Shown in pieces: positions 18,094-26,730 of a stretch of DNA of 64,000 bases. The stretch comes from an uncultured Candidatus Melainabacteria bacterium (GTDB taxonomy: Bacteria; Cyanobacteriota; Vampirovibrionia; Gastranaerophilales; Gastranaerophilaceae), in NCBI GenBank assembly GCA_934718275.1, contig CAKUZD010000001.1, forward strand, positions 62,001 to 126,000, given 5' to 3'. The stretch's first letter is position 1, and every line of letters begins with the position of its first letter. The notes under the pieces are model-generated. The model was not told where the DNA came from. It made no database searches and saw only the letters and a list, made by a program, of their open reading frames with translations. A program made the position numbers and the translations under genes.

Positions 18094-19539
18094 ATGGATA
18101 ATTACACTATGACTAAGATTGTTGCGACACTAGGTCCGGCATCATCCACAAAAGAAAAAATCAGAGAGCTTTTTAAAGCAGGAGTAACCATGTTTAGATT
18201 AAATTCTTCACATGGCGATGTAGAAATGCACAAACAAAATTTGTCTTACATCAGAGAAATTGAAGAAGAAGAAAAAACTTTAATTCCTGTATTATTAGAC
18301 TTGCAAGGTCCAAAAATCAGAATTGGCACACTTCCAGAATCAATAGAAATTCATAAAGGTGAAATTCTAAAATTCCGTCACCAACCTGAAATTACGGGTG
18401 ATATTATACCTGTAGATTACAAAGGCATGGCTGATGACGTTACTCCCGGCGAAAAAATCATGATTGACGATGGAAAAATCCAACTTGAAGTAAAAAAAGT
18501 TGAAGATAGAGTTATCTTTGCAGAAGTTTTAACAGACGGTCTGTTAAAACAAAGAAAGGGTATCAATATCCCCGGCTCTCAAGGCAGCTTAGATGTATTA
18601 ACAGAAAGAGACTTGAAATTCGTTGAATTTGCAGCACATGCAGATATTGACTACTTAGGTTTATCATTCGTAAGAGAAGCTTCTGACATCGTTAAATTGA
18701 GAGATTTGCTTCACAAACACGGCAACTATACTGCAAGAATTATTTCTAAAATCGAAAAACCTCAAGCAGTAAATAACATTGATGCAATTATTGATGTTTC
18801 TGATGGTATTATGGTTGCTAGAGGAGACTTAGGTATTGAAATTTCTAACGAAAAAGTACCTATTGTTCAAAAAACTATTATCAGAAAAGCTAACGCTAAG
18901 AGAAAAGTAGTTATTGTAGCAACTCAAATGCTTGATAGTATGATAGAAAACCCAATCCCTACTCGTGCTGAAACTTCTGATGTAGCAAATGCAATTCTTG
19001 ATGGTACAGATGCTATTATGCTATCAGGAGAAACTGCAGCCGGCGCTTATCCTGTAGAAGCAGTTGCTATGATGAAAAAAATTGCAGACAATGTTTTAGA
19101 TTCATCATTTATGAGAAAAAACAAATTCCCAAGAAAAATGATTGAAGAAGAAAAAGATTCTCAAGCTATGGCAATCGGCATGTCAATTGCGGATATGACA
19201 AGAAAAATGCCTGTAAAAGCAGTTATCGCATTAACAGGTAGTGGATTTACAGCATCAATGCTTGCTGAGGGCAAATTGAGTGTTCCAATTTTCGCTTGTT
19301 GTCCTGAAAAGAAAGTTTGCCGTAATATCAAATTATTCAGAGGAGTATACCCTATTCCTTTGAACTTTGAAGCTTCTATTGATAAAAAATCATTATTAGC
19401 ATTAGATGACTTTTTAATCAACGAACTAGGCTTGGCAAAAGATGATTTTGTACTAATTACAGGTTCAGTTCCTGAATTATTGGTTGGTGGAACAAACTTC
19501 ATCAAAATCCATAAAATCGGCTTGTTAAAGAAAGATTAG
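18094..19539 (+). CDS. pyk: pyruvate kinase
   Basis: A 481-residue enzyme that converts phosphoenolpyruvate and ADP to pyruvate and ATP, the last step of glycolysis. Motifs in order: TKIVATLGPAS at the N-terminus, RLNSSHG, the metal/substrate loop around ISKIEKPQAV, VARGDLGIE and TRAETSDVANAILDGTDAIM, followed by the C-terminal regulatory domain. It lacks the extra C-terminal phosphohistidine-like domain of longer (about 590 residue) cyanobacterial and Bacillus forms. AAGAAAGGAAAAG is the ribosome binding site. It is a single-gene unit ending at a strong terminator. Confidence 0.97.
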   Translation: MDNYTMTKIVATLGPASSTKEKIRELFKAGVTMFRLNSSHGDVEMHKQNLSYIREIEEEEKTLIPVLLDLQGPKIRIGTLPESIEIHKGEILKFRHQPEITGDIIPVDYKGMADDVTPGEKIMIDDGKIQLEVKKVEDRVIFAEVLTDGLLKQRKGINIPGSQGSLDVLTERDLKFVEFAAHADIDYLGLSFVREASDIVKLRDLLHKHGNYTARIISKIEKPQAVNNIDAIIDVSDGIMVARGDLGIEISNEKVPIVQKTIIRKANAKRKVVIVATQMLDSMIENPIPTRAETSDVANAILDGTDAIMLSGETAAGAYPVEAVAMMKKIADNVLDSSFMRKNKFPRKMIEEEKDSQAMAIGMSIADMTRKMPVKAVIALTGSGFTASMLAEGKLSVPIFACCPEKKVCRNIKLFRGVYPIPLNFEASIDKKSLLALDDFLINELGLAKDDFVLITGSVPELLVGGTNFIKIHKIGLLKKD

Positions 19540-19569
19540 TTTTTAATTTAAATTAAATAAGAACAAGTG

Positions 19570-19605
19570 AAATCGGAGAGTTAAATTTATCTCTCCGATT
19601 TTTTA
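19570..19605 (+). terminator. Rho-independent terminator of pyk
   Basis: AAATCGGAGAG (19570-19580) pairs with CTCTCCGATTT (19591-19601), followed by more T residues. It is 30 bases past the pyk stop. Confidence 0.9.
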
Positions 19606-19616
19606 TGCAGCTGAAT

Positions 19617-19737
19617 AAAAAAAGACCTTCTTAAATAACATTTTAAGAAGGTAAAACATTTTTAGGAAGGAATAGGAATTTTGACTCTCTCTTATTTAAA
19701 CATCTCTCTTAATATCCTCGAGCTATCTAATGTGCTC
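19617..19737 (-). ncRNA. candidate small RNA
   Basis: The interval 19540-19867 has no gene, but its minus strand ends in a textbook terminator: ACCTTCTTAAA pairs with TTTAAGAAGGT (19625-19652), followed by C and seven T residues. No minus-strand gene ends just upstream. About 85 bases before it a small hairpin (GAGC/GCTC, 19720-19737) lies below an AT-rich, promoter-like stretch with TTGAAA (19773-19768). This could be an untranslated RNA of about 120 nt. The alternative is a long 3' UTR of the transporter gene ending at 20163. Confidence 0.4.
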
Positions 19738-19804
19738 ATATATATAAAGTATATAAACATTATCTAATTTCAAAGACTATCCTATTTGTTACAAAAGTTA
19801 ATAC

Positions 19805-19833
19805 TTGATTTTTATAAACCATTGTTCTAAAAT
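19805..19833 (+). promoter_or_regulatory. promoter of small protein gene
   Basis: TTGATT (19805-19810), a 17-base spacer and TAAAAT (19828-19833) predict a start near 19840, leaving a 28-base leader with a TAGGAG ribosome binding site. Confidence 0.6.
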
Positions 19834-19867
19834 AATATCAGTAGGAGAGACATGTAGGAGTTAAGGA

Positions 19868-20146
19868 ATGTTAGTTTCATCAATTGCTCGCTTTAATGCC
19901 ATTAACACAATGAGTAATGCCGCGTTTATGTCATTAGACGCTTCGAATTCAATGGTAAATGGAATTAATAACACCCATGCATTTGGTGGTGAACATGATA
20001 TGGCTATGCTTAACAAAATGGACAAAAAATTGAGCCTTGACCTACTAACAAATAAGTTTCTTTATAAAGTGGCTTACCTACAAGAAAAAATAGCCAATAA
20101 GCATCAAACTAATGAAGTAAAAAAGTCTGTTAATTTTTTAGCATAA
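19868..20146 (+). CDS. small hypothetical protein
   Basis: A 92-residue protein of unknown function. The first 45 residues are Ser/Asn/Ala/Met-rich (ending around HAFGGEHDMAM). The rest forms an amphipathic helix or coiled coil (KLSLDLLTNKFLYKVAYLQEKIANK). It has no signal peptide or membrane helix. Its own promoter and ribosome binding site (TAGGAGTTAAGGA) support it as a real gene. It converges on the MFS transporter, with 16 bases between the stops. Confidence 0.65.
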   Translation: MLVSSIARFNAINTMSNAAFMSLDASNSMVNGINNTHAFGGEHDMAMLNKMDKKLSLDLLTNKFLYKVAYLQEKIANKHQTNEVKKSVNFLA

Positions 20147-20162
20147 GTTAATTATTTATATA

Positions 20163-21350
20163 TTAAACTTTTTCTTTTTTAAACAGTTCTTTAACCAATA
20201 TTGAACAAATAGCAGGAATTATAGCTACGAACAGCAAAACATTTGTAATTCCAAAGTTTTCAGCTACAAAACCCAGCATAGACATTATAATAGCGACAAT
20301 TCCCCACGAAAATCCGTTAATAAAACCTGAAATAATACTTTTATATTCAGGTAGAACATTTTGAGCCATAAGCATAGTTACCGGAGTTGCCATCATTGTA
20401 ATAAATCCCATTACAACAAATATGATAAGCGAAATTGTCGGATGAACTCTATATGTAAGCACAAACAAAATCATAAGAGGCAAAGTTGATATCATCGAAA
20501 TGTAAAAAACATTTGCTGCGCCAATTTTTTTCTCAATATTACTACTGATTAAAGAGCCGATACCTCCTGCAAAAATGAACGCAAACAAAGACATGCCAAT
20601 ATAAAAAGGTTTGTATCCCATATTTTTCCATAAAAATGGAAGTAAAATAAAACAAGAAGACATAATCATTGTTTTCAACATAGCTATCACATTTAAAATA
20701 TTAAGCTTTCTATTTGTTAAAATTCTTTTAAATGCAGTTTTAAAATCAAATTTTTCAGTAACCTGTTCAACATTTGACAATTTTGGAACAAATCTAAACA
20801 TCAAAAAAGCCCAAACACAACCAATAACCGTCATTATAGGCATTTTAGACATTCCATAAAATTGAGTAATAGCAGAAGATACGATTGGTCCGCAAGAATA
20901 CCCTAATGTTCCCATAGCAACAAAAGTCGCCATTGATTTACCAATATCTGAATATTTTGCAAACCTTGAAGTAAACCCTAAAGCTTGCGGATGAAACAAA
21001 CTAGAGCCAATACTTCCTATTATAATAAATAAAACAAGTATAATCGGATTATGAGCTAATGCTGACATCGGAATAAAAATTGAAGACAAAATTAATCCCC
21101 AAAATATAAATGAACGCTTTACATTATTATCAGCTAAAAAACCAAAAAACGGTTGCAGCAACGATGAAAATATATGAGATATTGTCAAAATTATTGTTGC
21201 AACAGCCATCGAAATTCCTATTTTTGCCGCAATAAAAGGCATTATTGGATTTAAAACTCCGGTATAAATATCATTTATAAAATGACCGCCACTAAGCCAT
21301 ATTAAAGCTTTTTTATAGGAGTTTTGAGGTAAATCTTTTTTTATATTCAT
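20163..21350 (-). CDS. MFS transporter, fosmidomycin-resistance (Fsr)-like
   Basis: A 395-residue major facilitator protein with about twelve membrane helices. The N-terminus (SGGHFINDIYTGVLNPIMPF) and the loop motif GFLADNNVKRSF between helices 2 and 3 match the Fsr-like branch of MFS drug exporters, as does SLFHPQALGFTSRFA. The substrate cannot be read from the sequence; export of a small drug-like or metabolic compound is typical. No clear Shine-Dalgarno sequence precedes the ATG at 21350. It is transcribed alone. Confidence 0.85.
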   Translation of the reverse strand: MNIKKDLPQNSYKKALIWLSGGHFINDIYTGVLNPIMPFIAAKIGISMAVATIILTISHIFSSLLQPFFGFLADNNVKRSFIFWGLILSSIFIPMSALAHNPIILVLFIIIGSIGSSLFHPQALGFTSRFAKYSDIGKSMATFVAMGTLGYSCGPIVSSAITQFYGMSKMPIMTVIGCVWAFLMFRFVPKLSNVEQVTEKFDFKTAFKRILTNRKLNILNVIAMLKTMIMSSCFILLPFLWKNMGYKPFYIGMSLFAFIFAGGIGSLISSNIEKKIGAANVFYISMISTLPLMILFVLTYRVHPTISLIIFVVMGFITMMATPVTMLMAQNVLPEYKSIISGFINGFSWGIVAIIMSMLGFVAENFGITNVLLFVAIIPAICSILVKELFKKEKV

Positions 21351-21410
21351 AACAATTAGATTTAAACTTAAATATAATAAAAAATCAATCTCATCCGGAA
21401 AAGATAATAT

Positions 21411-22187
21411 TTATTTCTTCATGAGAAAAATCATACAAATAGAAGCAATAAATATTAACAAAAGTGACATCAATTGAGCAACAGGTACTCCATAAATATT
21501 CAACACACTGTCAACTCTAAAATGTTCCACCAAAATTCTAGCTAACGAATACAAAATTAAATACAAACAAGCAACTGTTCCTGGGTGACCGGAAAATCTT
21601 TTAAACAAAGATAATAACAACAAAAAAATAACAATATCTAAAACACTTTCGTATAAAAAAGTCGGATGAAAGTATTCAAAGTTTAAGTATTGAGGAGGCC
21701 TGTGAGTAATTGGAATAAAAAGCTTCCAAGGCAAATTTGTTGGAGTTCCAAAAGCTTCTGAATTAAAGAAATTCCCCCATCTCCCGATGCTCTGCCCTAA
21801 CGCAGTTCCACACAAAAATACATCTGTTAATTTAAGAAATGACATTTTGTATATCTTTGAAAACAACCATAGCGTAAATATCCCAACAATTATAACACCA
21901 TGAATAGACAGACCGCCCTGACGAATATAAAAAACTTCCCAAGGGTGCCCAAAGTAATATGAATAATTAACCAAACAATAGTAAAGTCTTGCCCCCAAAA
22001 TGCCTATAATTATAATATATGGAGAAAAATCAATTATTGATTGAGCTTTTACTTTATCATAAAACTTCTTATACAACCAATATGCCGTATAAACACCGAC
22101 AAGTATAGCAAATGCCAATATTATCCCATAATAATAGACAGAAAAACCAAATATATTAAAAGCAACATCTGTCGGAGATTCAAACAT
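21411..22187 (-). CDS. lgt: prolipoprotein diacylglyceryl transferase
   Basis: A 258-residue inner-membrane enzyme with seven helices. It transfers a diacylglyceryl group from phosphatidylglycerol to the lipobox cysteine of prolipoproteins. The Lgt signature is clear: GGLSIHG, then GRWGNFFNSEAFG with the essential Arg/Asn, and a C-terminal HFRVDS. The gene starts one base after the stop of a gene for a TPR lipoprotein, one of its probable substrates, so the two are translationally linked. Confidence 0.95.
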   Translation of the reverse strand: MFESPTDVAFNIFGFSVYYYGIILAFAILVGVYTAYWLYKKFYDKVKAQSIIDFSPYIIIIGILGARLYYCLVNYSYYFGHPWEVFYIRQGGLSIHGVIIVGIFTLWLFSKIYKMSFLKLTDVFLCGTALGQSIGRWGNFFNSEAFGTPTNLPWKLFIPITHRPPQYLNFEYFHPTFLYESVLDIVIFLLLLSLFKRFSGHPGTVACLYLILYSLARILVEHFRVDSVLNIYGVPVAQLMSLLLIFIASICMIFLMKK

Positions 22188-22188
22188 A

Positions 22189-22773
22189 CTACTTCACGGC
22201 ATTTTTAGCTAAAAGTGCCTGCAACTCCTTAACTTTTTCTTCAATATAAGCCTTATCATCTGTTTCGTTTCCACCCTTATCTTGATACAAACCATAGTCC
22301 GAAATAGAATCATTTAATAAGCTTGTAACCATCTTTTTAGCATTATCAGATAATACAACTTTATTTTCCGAAGACTCACTCTCAACAGCTTGAACTTTTT
22401 CTATTGAATTATTATCATTAACTTTTACCGCACCTGAAATAATATCCTTGGCAAGATTTTCTTCACACACAGCCAAAGAATAATAAGCATCAGCGAAATT
22501 TGGATTTAATTTTATTGCTTCACCATAAGTTTTAATTGCGTTTGTATAATCTTCAGCTTTTGTATAAGCAACAGCTAAATTATACTGAGTTTCAAAAACA
22601 CTACCATCTAAATCAACACTAGACTTCAAACGTTCAATTGCCGCAGTATAATCTCCTTTATCCATAAAATCTTTTGCCTTATTGTTTAGCTCTTGTACGG
22701 CAAAATTATTTATACATGCCGTAGATATTACAGAAATAAACAATATACTAGCTAGTAAAAAAGCTTTTTTCAT
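22189..22773 (-). CDS. TPR lipoprotein
   Basis: A 194-residue lipoprotein. The signal peptide ends in a lipobox (ISTAC, Cys20), so Lgt, encoded directly downstream, should modify it. Two to three tetratricopeptide repeats follow (about residues 28-110; AIERLKSSVDLD and AIKTYGEAIKLNPNFADAY), then a charged, less ordered tail. It is probably a periplasmic scaffold of the outer or inner membrane. A GAGGTTGATT ribosome binding site precedes the ATG. Confidence 0.85.
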   Translation of the reverse strand: MKKAFLLASILFISVISTACINNFAVQELNNKAKDFMDKGDYTAAIERLKSSVDLDGSVFETQYNLAVAYTKAEDYTNAIKTYGEAIKLNPNFADAYYSLAVCEENLAKDIISGAVKVNDNNSIEKVQAVESESSENKVVLSDNAKKMVTSLLNDSISDYGLYQDKGGNETDDKAYIEEKVKELQALLAKNAVK

Positions 22774-22881
22774 GCTATAATCAACCTCATAAAATTATTT
22801 ATTATTTTTATTATAAAATAAGGTTATTAATTTGGCAAATTTTGTTCATAAAAGTTACAAATATGAATTTGTGAGGTGAAA

Positions 22882-23160
22882 ATGTCGGAAGATAAAGTTA
22901 TTAAATTAGGAGAAAAAAGAGAAAAGGCAGCAACTCATCACCATGAAGCTCAAGATAAACATGAAAATCGTGATGAGCTTGTATATTGCAGTTTTTGCGG
23001 TCGTCCTAATACTCAAGTTTTAAAAATGGTACAAGGACCTGGTGTTAATATTTGTTCAGAATGTGCCATGATTGCTGTTCAATATTTAATCCTTAACGAT
23101 AGAATGCCGTCTGCTGAAGCTCAGGCTATTCTTGATGCCTTTTGGGGGAAAGCCCGTTAA
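22882..23160 (+). CDS. stand-alone ClpX-type zinc finger protein
   Basis: A 92-residue protein carrying only the C4 zinc-binding domain normally found at the N-terminus of ClpX: CSFCGRPNTQV...NICSEC (C36, C39, C58, C61). In ClpX this domain binds substrates and adaptors. The AAA+ domain is missing; a clpX-type gene is cut by the right window edge. It may act as an adaptor or anti-adaptor, by inference. The first 30 residues are charged and His-rich. The ATG at 22882 follows GTGAGGTGAAA; a GTG at 22876 is also possible. The next gene begins three bases downstream. Confidence 0.8.
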   Translation: MSEDKVIKLGEKREKAATHHHEAQDKHENRDELVYCSFCGRPNTQVLKMVQGPGVNICSECAMIAVQYLILNDRMPSAEAQAILDAFWGKAR

Positions 23161-23162
23161 TT

Positions 23163-24683
23163 ATGAATGAATATGAGTTAAACCCTTTTGAAATAAAAGC
23201 TGAAATAGCAAGAATTTTTGAAGAATTAAATGGTGTTAAAGATTTTGAAAATTATCAAATTCACTATAGATTACTTGATTTACAGGAAGATAAATCTATT
23301 ATTACCAAATTGTTGTTAAAAGAAATTAACACCTCAAACCTGAATTCGCCTCTTTTAAAATTTTTACTGCTTAGATACTGTTCTTCTGAGGATTTAACTG
23401 AAAAATTGTGGAGTATAATAAAAAGCCCAATGGCTTCAAATCAAGCCAAAATCTTTGCACTTGATTTGTTAAGGGATATTGACACAAATTGGACATACGA
23501 TGAATGTGAACAATATTTAGACAACCCTGATGAACTTATCGATTCGGATACAAGACAAATATTAAATAATGCACTTGTTGACCCTGAAGTACAAATTGAT
23601 TTTTTAGATTTTTTGAATTCTCTGTCTGATGACGATAAAGTTACACTTTTGCAATCACTCGGCAACGATTATTCGAAAGACGAACTTGCTAATATGCTAA
23701 TCCCCGTATTTTTGTCAAATCCAAATTCTCCCAGTGGTAAAACCGCATTGGAAATACTTGGAAATTCTCGTTCTCAATTAGCTTATCATGCGCTAAAATC
23801 TTCTTTAGATTACGTAGATAGCAGTCTTATTTCAGCCATAAAAAAGAATTTATCAATTCTTAAATTAGCAGGAATACGAGAAGATAATACACATGAATAT
23901 TACAAAAACTTACTAAAAAGTTCAAAACCGTACAAATTTTGTATAACATACCCTGACGGACATGGAAATCAAGCAGTAATAGTATCAAGAATTAATAAAG
24001 AAGGTAAAGTTCAGTTTGTTGCAATAGTAATTGATGATTATAATGGGATAAAAGATTGTTTTGGGTTTAATAACATAAGTAAATTTGAATGTAACACGAT
24101 TATAGAAAGATTTTATAAAGGACAAAGAGCTCTTGATTTAGAACCTTCTATCTTAAAAACAATGTTAATTAATTCGGAAAAACTCTCCAAGCACCACATT
24201 CCTTATGAATATGTTTGTTGGAGAAACTTGCTTGCGGATATCGTCCCGCAAGAAATTAAATTAAACTATCAAATAAAACAACTTTCTGATAACGATTTTT
24301 ATAACATTTTAACTTATGATTTTACAGATTATTGGTTCTTAAATGCAACTTATAGTGACGAATTCGAAGAATTTCTGCAAAATATCGAAAAAGTAGAATG
24401 TAATGATTTTGAAAAATATATAGAAGAAAATCTTGAAAAAGTTTTTTATCCTGAAGAATACAATATTTGGAAAAACAGAGTTTTGAATTGTGCAATTTTA
24501 AAACATTTTGCAGGCTCAGAAAAAGCTGCACAAAATTTATATTCTTTGTATAATGATAAAAAATTAATTCGTGAACTATTAAAAAATATTCTAAGAAAAA
24601 GTATTTATGAATATTTTTATGCAAAAGAAGATAATCTGCGAGTTAAACAAATTGAAGATATGTGGGTAAATAACAATGTATAA
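23163..24683 (+). CDS. HEAT-like repeat protein, unknown
   Basis: A 506-residue protein, hydrophilic, acidic and almost all helical. The N-terminal 240 residues look like HEAT/ARM-type helical pairs (LLKFLLLRYCSSEDLTEKLW, ALEILGNSRSQLAYHALKSS). A central beta-rich segment (FCITYPDGHGNQAVIVSRIN) interrupts them. I recognise no enzyme motif. It lies three bases after the zinc finger gene and overlaps ruvX by eight bases, so it belongs to a plus-strand operon. A role as a protein-binding scaffold is inferred. Confidence 0.7.
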   Translation: MNEYELNPFEIKAEIARIFEELNGVKDFENYQIHYRLLDLQEDKSIITKLLLKEINTSNLNSPLLKFLLLRYCSSEDLTEKLWSIIKSPMASNQAKIFALDLLRDIDTNWTYDECEQYLDNPDELIDSDTRQILNNALVDPEVQIDFLDFLNSLSDDDKVTLLQSLGNDYSKDELANMLIPVFLSNPNSPSGKTALEILGNSRSQLAYHALKSSLDYVDSSLISAIKKNLSILKLAGIREDNTHEYYKNLLKSSKPYKFCITYPDGHGNQAVIVSRINKEGKVQFVAIVIDDYNGIKDCFGFNNISKFECNTIIERFYKGQRALDLEPSILKTMLINSEKLSKHHIPYEYVCWRNLLADIVPQEIKLNYQIKQLSDNDFYNILTYDFTDYWFLNATYSDEFEEFLQNIEKVECNDFEKYIEENLEKVFYPEEYNIWKNRVLNCAILKHFAGSEKAAQNLYSLYNDKKLIRELLKNILRKSIYEYFYAKEDNLRVKQIEDMWVNNNV

Positions 24684-25083
24684 AGTAATGGCACTTGATG
24701 TTGGAACTAAACGAATTGGAATTGCACTAAGCGACTACTTGCTAATGCTGTCAAACGGACATTCTTGGATTTCAAGAGAACCGGAAAGCGAGGCTGTTAA
24801 AGAAATTACACGTATAGCCAAAGAAAACAATGTGCAAGAAATAGTTGTCGGAATTCCTTTCAATATGGATGGAACCCAAGGAGCTCAAGCTAAAGATTGC
24901 AAAGACTTTGCCGCAAAAATCCACGATTTCAAAATCTTTTTTGAAGATGAACGTTTGACATCTGATACCGCAGAAGAAAATTTGCGAGCTAAAAAAATAG
25001 ATTTTAGAAAAAACAAAGGACTTGTTGATATTGAAAGTGCTTGTATTATACTAGAACAATATCTATCAAGATGTAAAAAATAA
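24676..25083 (+). CDS. ruvX: RuvX/YqgF family Holliday junction resolvase-like nuclease
   Basis: A 135-residue RNase H-fold protein. MALDVGTKRIGIALSD carries the first catalytic Asp, VVGIPFNMDGTQG follows, and FFEDERLTS and DIESACIILEQYL supply the remaining acids. The family acts in pre-16S rRNA processing and has been proposed as a Holliday junction resolvase. The gene overlaps the previous one by eight bases and is followed by a DUF1292 gene, an order also seen in Firmicutes (yrrK-yrzB). Confidence 0.93.
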   Translation: MYKVMALDVGTKRIGIALSDYLLMLSNGHSWISREPESEAVKEITRIAKENNVQEIVVGIPFNMDGTQGAQAKDCKDFAAKIHDFKIFFEDERLTSDTAEENLRAKKIDFRKNKGLVDIESACIILEQYLSRCKK

Positions 25084-25104
25084 TAAAGAAAGGAAATTAT
25101 AATT

Positions 25105-25359
25105 ATGGCAGACGAAGATCAAATCATTAAAACAGTTGACGAAAACGGAAACGAAGTTGAGTTTGAATTATTCGACATCGTAGAAGTTGACGAACAGGAA
25201 TATGCACTTCTTTTACCTGTAGAGGAAGAAGAAGGAGATGAAGTCGTTCTTATGCGATTAACCAAAGAAGGCGATGAATATTTATTTGAAACAATTGATG
25301 ATGATGAAGAATTCGACAAAGTAGCGACTTACGTAGAAAACATGGAAGACGAGGAATAA
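25105..25359 (+). CDS. DUF1292 family acidic protein (YrzB-like)
   Basis: An 84-residue, extremely acidic protein matching DUF1292. The pattern DENGNEVEFELFDIVEVDEQEYALLLP is typical, followed by VVLMRLTKEGDEYLFETIDDDEEFDKV. Function is unknown. In Firmicutes the gene sits directly after ruvX, as here, so the pairing is conserved across phyla. AAGAAAGGAAATT is a strong ribosome binding site. Confidence 0.88.
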   Translation: MADEDQIIKTVDENGNEVEFELFDIVEVDEQEYALLLPVEEEEGDEVVLMRLTKEGDEYLFETIDDDEEFDKVATYVENMEDEE

Positions 25360-25362
25360 ATT

Positions 25363-26730
25363 TTGTTTGAAAGATTTACAGAAAAAGCAATTAATGTCGT
25401 AAGCACTTCTCAAGAAAATGCAAAAAAAGAAGGAGCCTCCAAAGTAACACCTGAGGACTTGTTACTTGCATTGTTTGACGAAGCAAAAGGGATTTCATTA
25501 AAAATCTTTAAAACTTATGATATTACTCATGAAAAATTAACAGAAGAAATCCAAAAATATAAACATCAAAATTTTCATCAAATTAACCAAACCCAACCTT
25601 TACCTTTTGATGATGATTACAAGGAAATCTTAAAAAGAGCTCTTGATTTGGCCAACAAATCAGGAAATTCAACAATTTTATATGAGCATTTGTTTTTGTC
25701 TGTAATTACCGATAAAAAATCTAACAATGTTAAGATATTAGAGGATTTAGACTTTGATATATACAAGTCTAAATCCCTTTTGGAAAAATTGGTACAAAAG
25801 AAAATTAAACGCCGTCACCATCCGGAAATTGATGAGCATAACATACCGGAAAAAGAAAATAAGTCCAAAGAAACTGATGATATTTTCAAAAATGCAGCAT
25901 CTATGAAAGTTTTTGAGCGAGCAGCAGCCAAACTTTCAACATCAAACTATGAAATAATGGGAACAGAACAAATTTTGTCCTCTATTCTTGAAGATAAAGA
26001 CTCTGAATTGGCTAAAATTTTTGCTCATTACGGAGTAACAAGTAAGAATTTTGATGAAAAATTAGCCAATATTCAATCCCGACAATCTGAATATGAAGGC
26101 AGACAAATAATATTCACTCCAAATGCCTTTAAGACAATGAACATGGCATTGGAAACAGCAAAAGAACTCGGTTCTTCTGTTGTTTTGCCGGAGCACATTG
26201 TTTTAGGACTTTTAAAAACTAAACAGGGAATCGCTTATGATATTTTGAAAGAACTTAAAATACCTGCAAACGACCTTGCACATAGTATTATTAAGCCAAT
26301 TGAAAAACAAATGCCGGAAACATTAACAATACTTCGTCTTGCCAAAGAAGAAGCTCGTAGATTAGGACGTAATATAGTTGGCACAGAAATGTTTTTACTT
26401 GGTATTATTGGGGAAGGAACAGGTATTGGCGGACAGGTGTTAGCCGAGTTGGAAATAACAATGCGAGACGCGAGAGCAGTTGTTGAAAACTTAATTGGCT
26501 TTGGAAATGAATATTATGACAAAGAAATTATTTTTACAGAACGAGCAAAACGTGTTTTAGAAACAGCTTGGGAATTAGCTAAAAAAGATAACAAAGAGAA
26601 AATTGAATCTGCTCACATGCTATTGGCATTAACTACAGAACCGAACTCTCTTGCTATGAAAGCTCTTGAACAACTCGGAGTTGATGCCGTTGAGATAAAA
26701 GAGGGAGTAAAAAAATACCAAGAGGCATAA
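25363..26730 (+). CDS. Clp-N repeat protein lacking AAA+ domains
   Basis: A 455-residue protein that begins FERFTEKAINVVSTSQENAK like ClpC but has no Walker A or B motif. It consists of about three double Clp-N modules: residues 1-145, 175-305 and 310-455. The last is closest to ClpC (GTEMFLLGIIGEGTGIGGQVL; FTERAKRVLETAWELAK). Clp-N domains bind substrates and adaptors such as McsB or MecA, so it may compete for or deliver ClpC substrates, by inference. It starts with TTG four bases after the DUF1292 stop and is directly followed by tilS. Confidence 0.85.
   Translation: MFERFTEKAINVVSTSQENAKKEGASKVTPEDLLLALFDEAKGISLKIFKTYDITHEKLTEEIQKYKHQNFHQINQTQPLPFDDDYKEILKRALDLANKSGNSTILYEHLFLSVITDKKSNNVKILEDLDFDIYKSKSLLEKLVQKKIKRRHHPEIDEHNIPEKENKSKETDDIFKNAASMKVFERAAAKLSTSNYEIMGTEQILSSILEDKDSELAKIFAHYGVTSKNFDEKLANIQSRQSEYEGRQIIFTPNAFKTMNMALETAKELGSSVVLPEHIVLGLLKTKQGIAYDILKELKIPANDLAHSIIKPIEKQMPETLTILRLAKEEARRLGRNIVGTEMFLLGIIGEGTGIGGQVLAELEITMRDARAVVENLIGFGNEYYDKEIIFTERAKRVLETAWELAKKDNKEKIESAHMLLALTTEPNSLAMKALEQLGVDAVEIKEGVKKYQEA

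Noticed and set aside
19868..20146. FNA at residues 9-11 of the 92-residue protein as an F-x-A tag
   Set aside because: The flanking residues differ and its promoter is an ordinary TTGATT/TAAAAT type.
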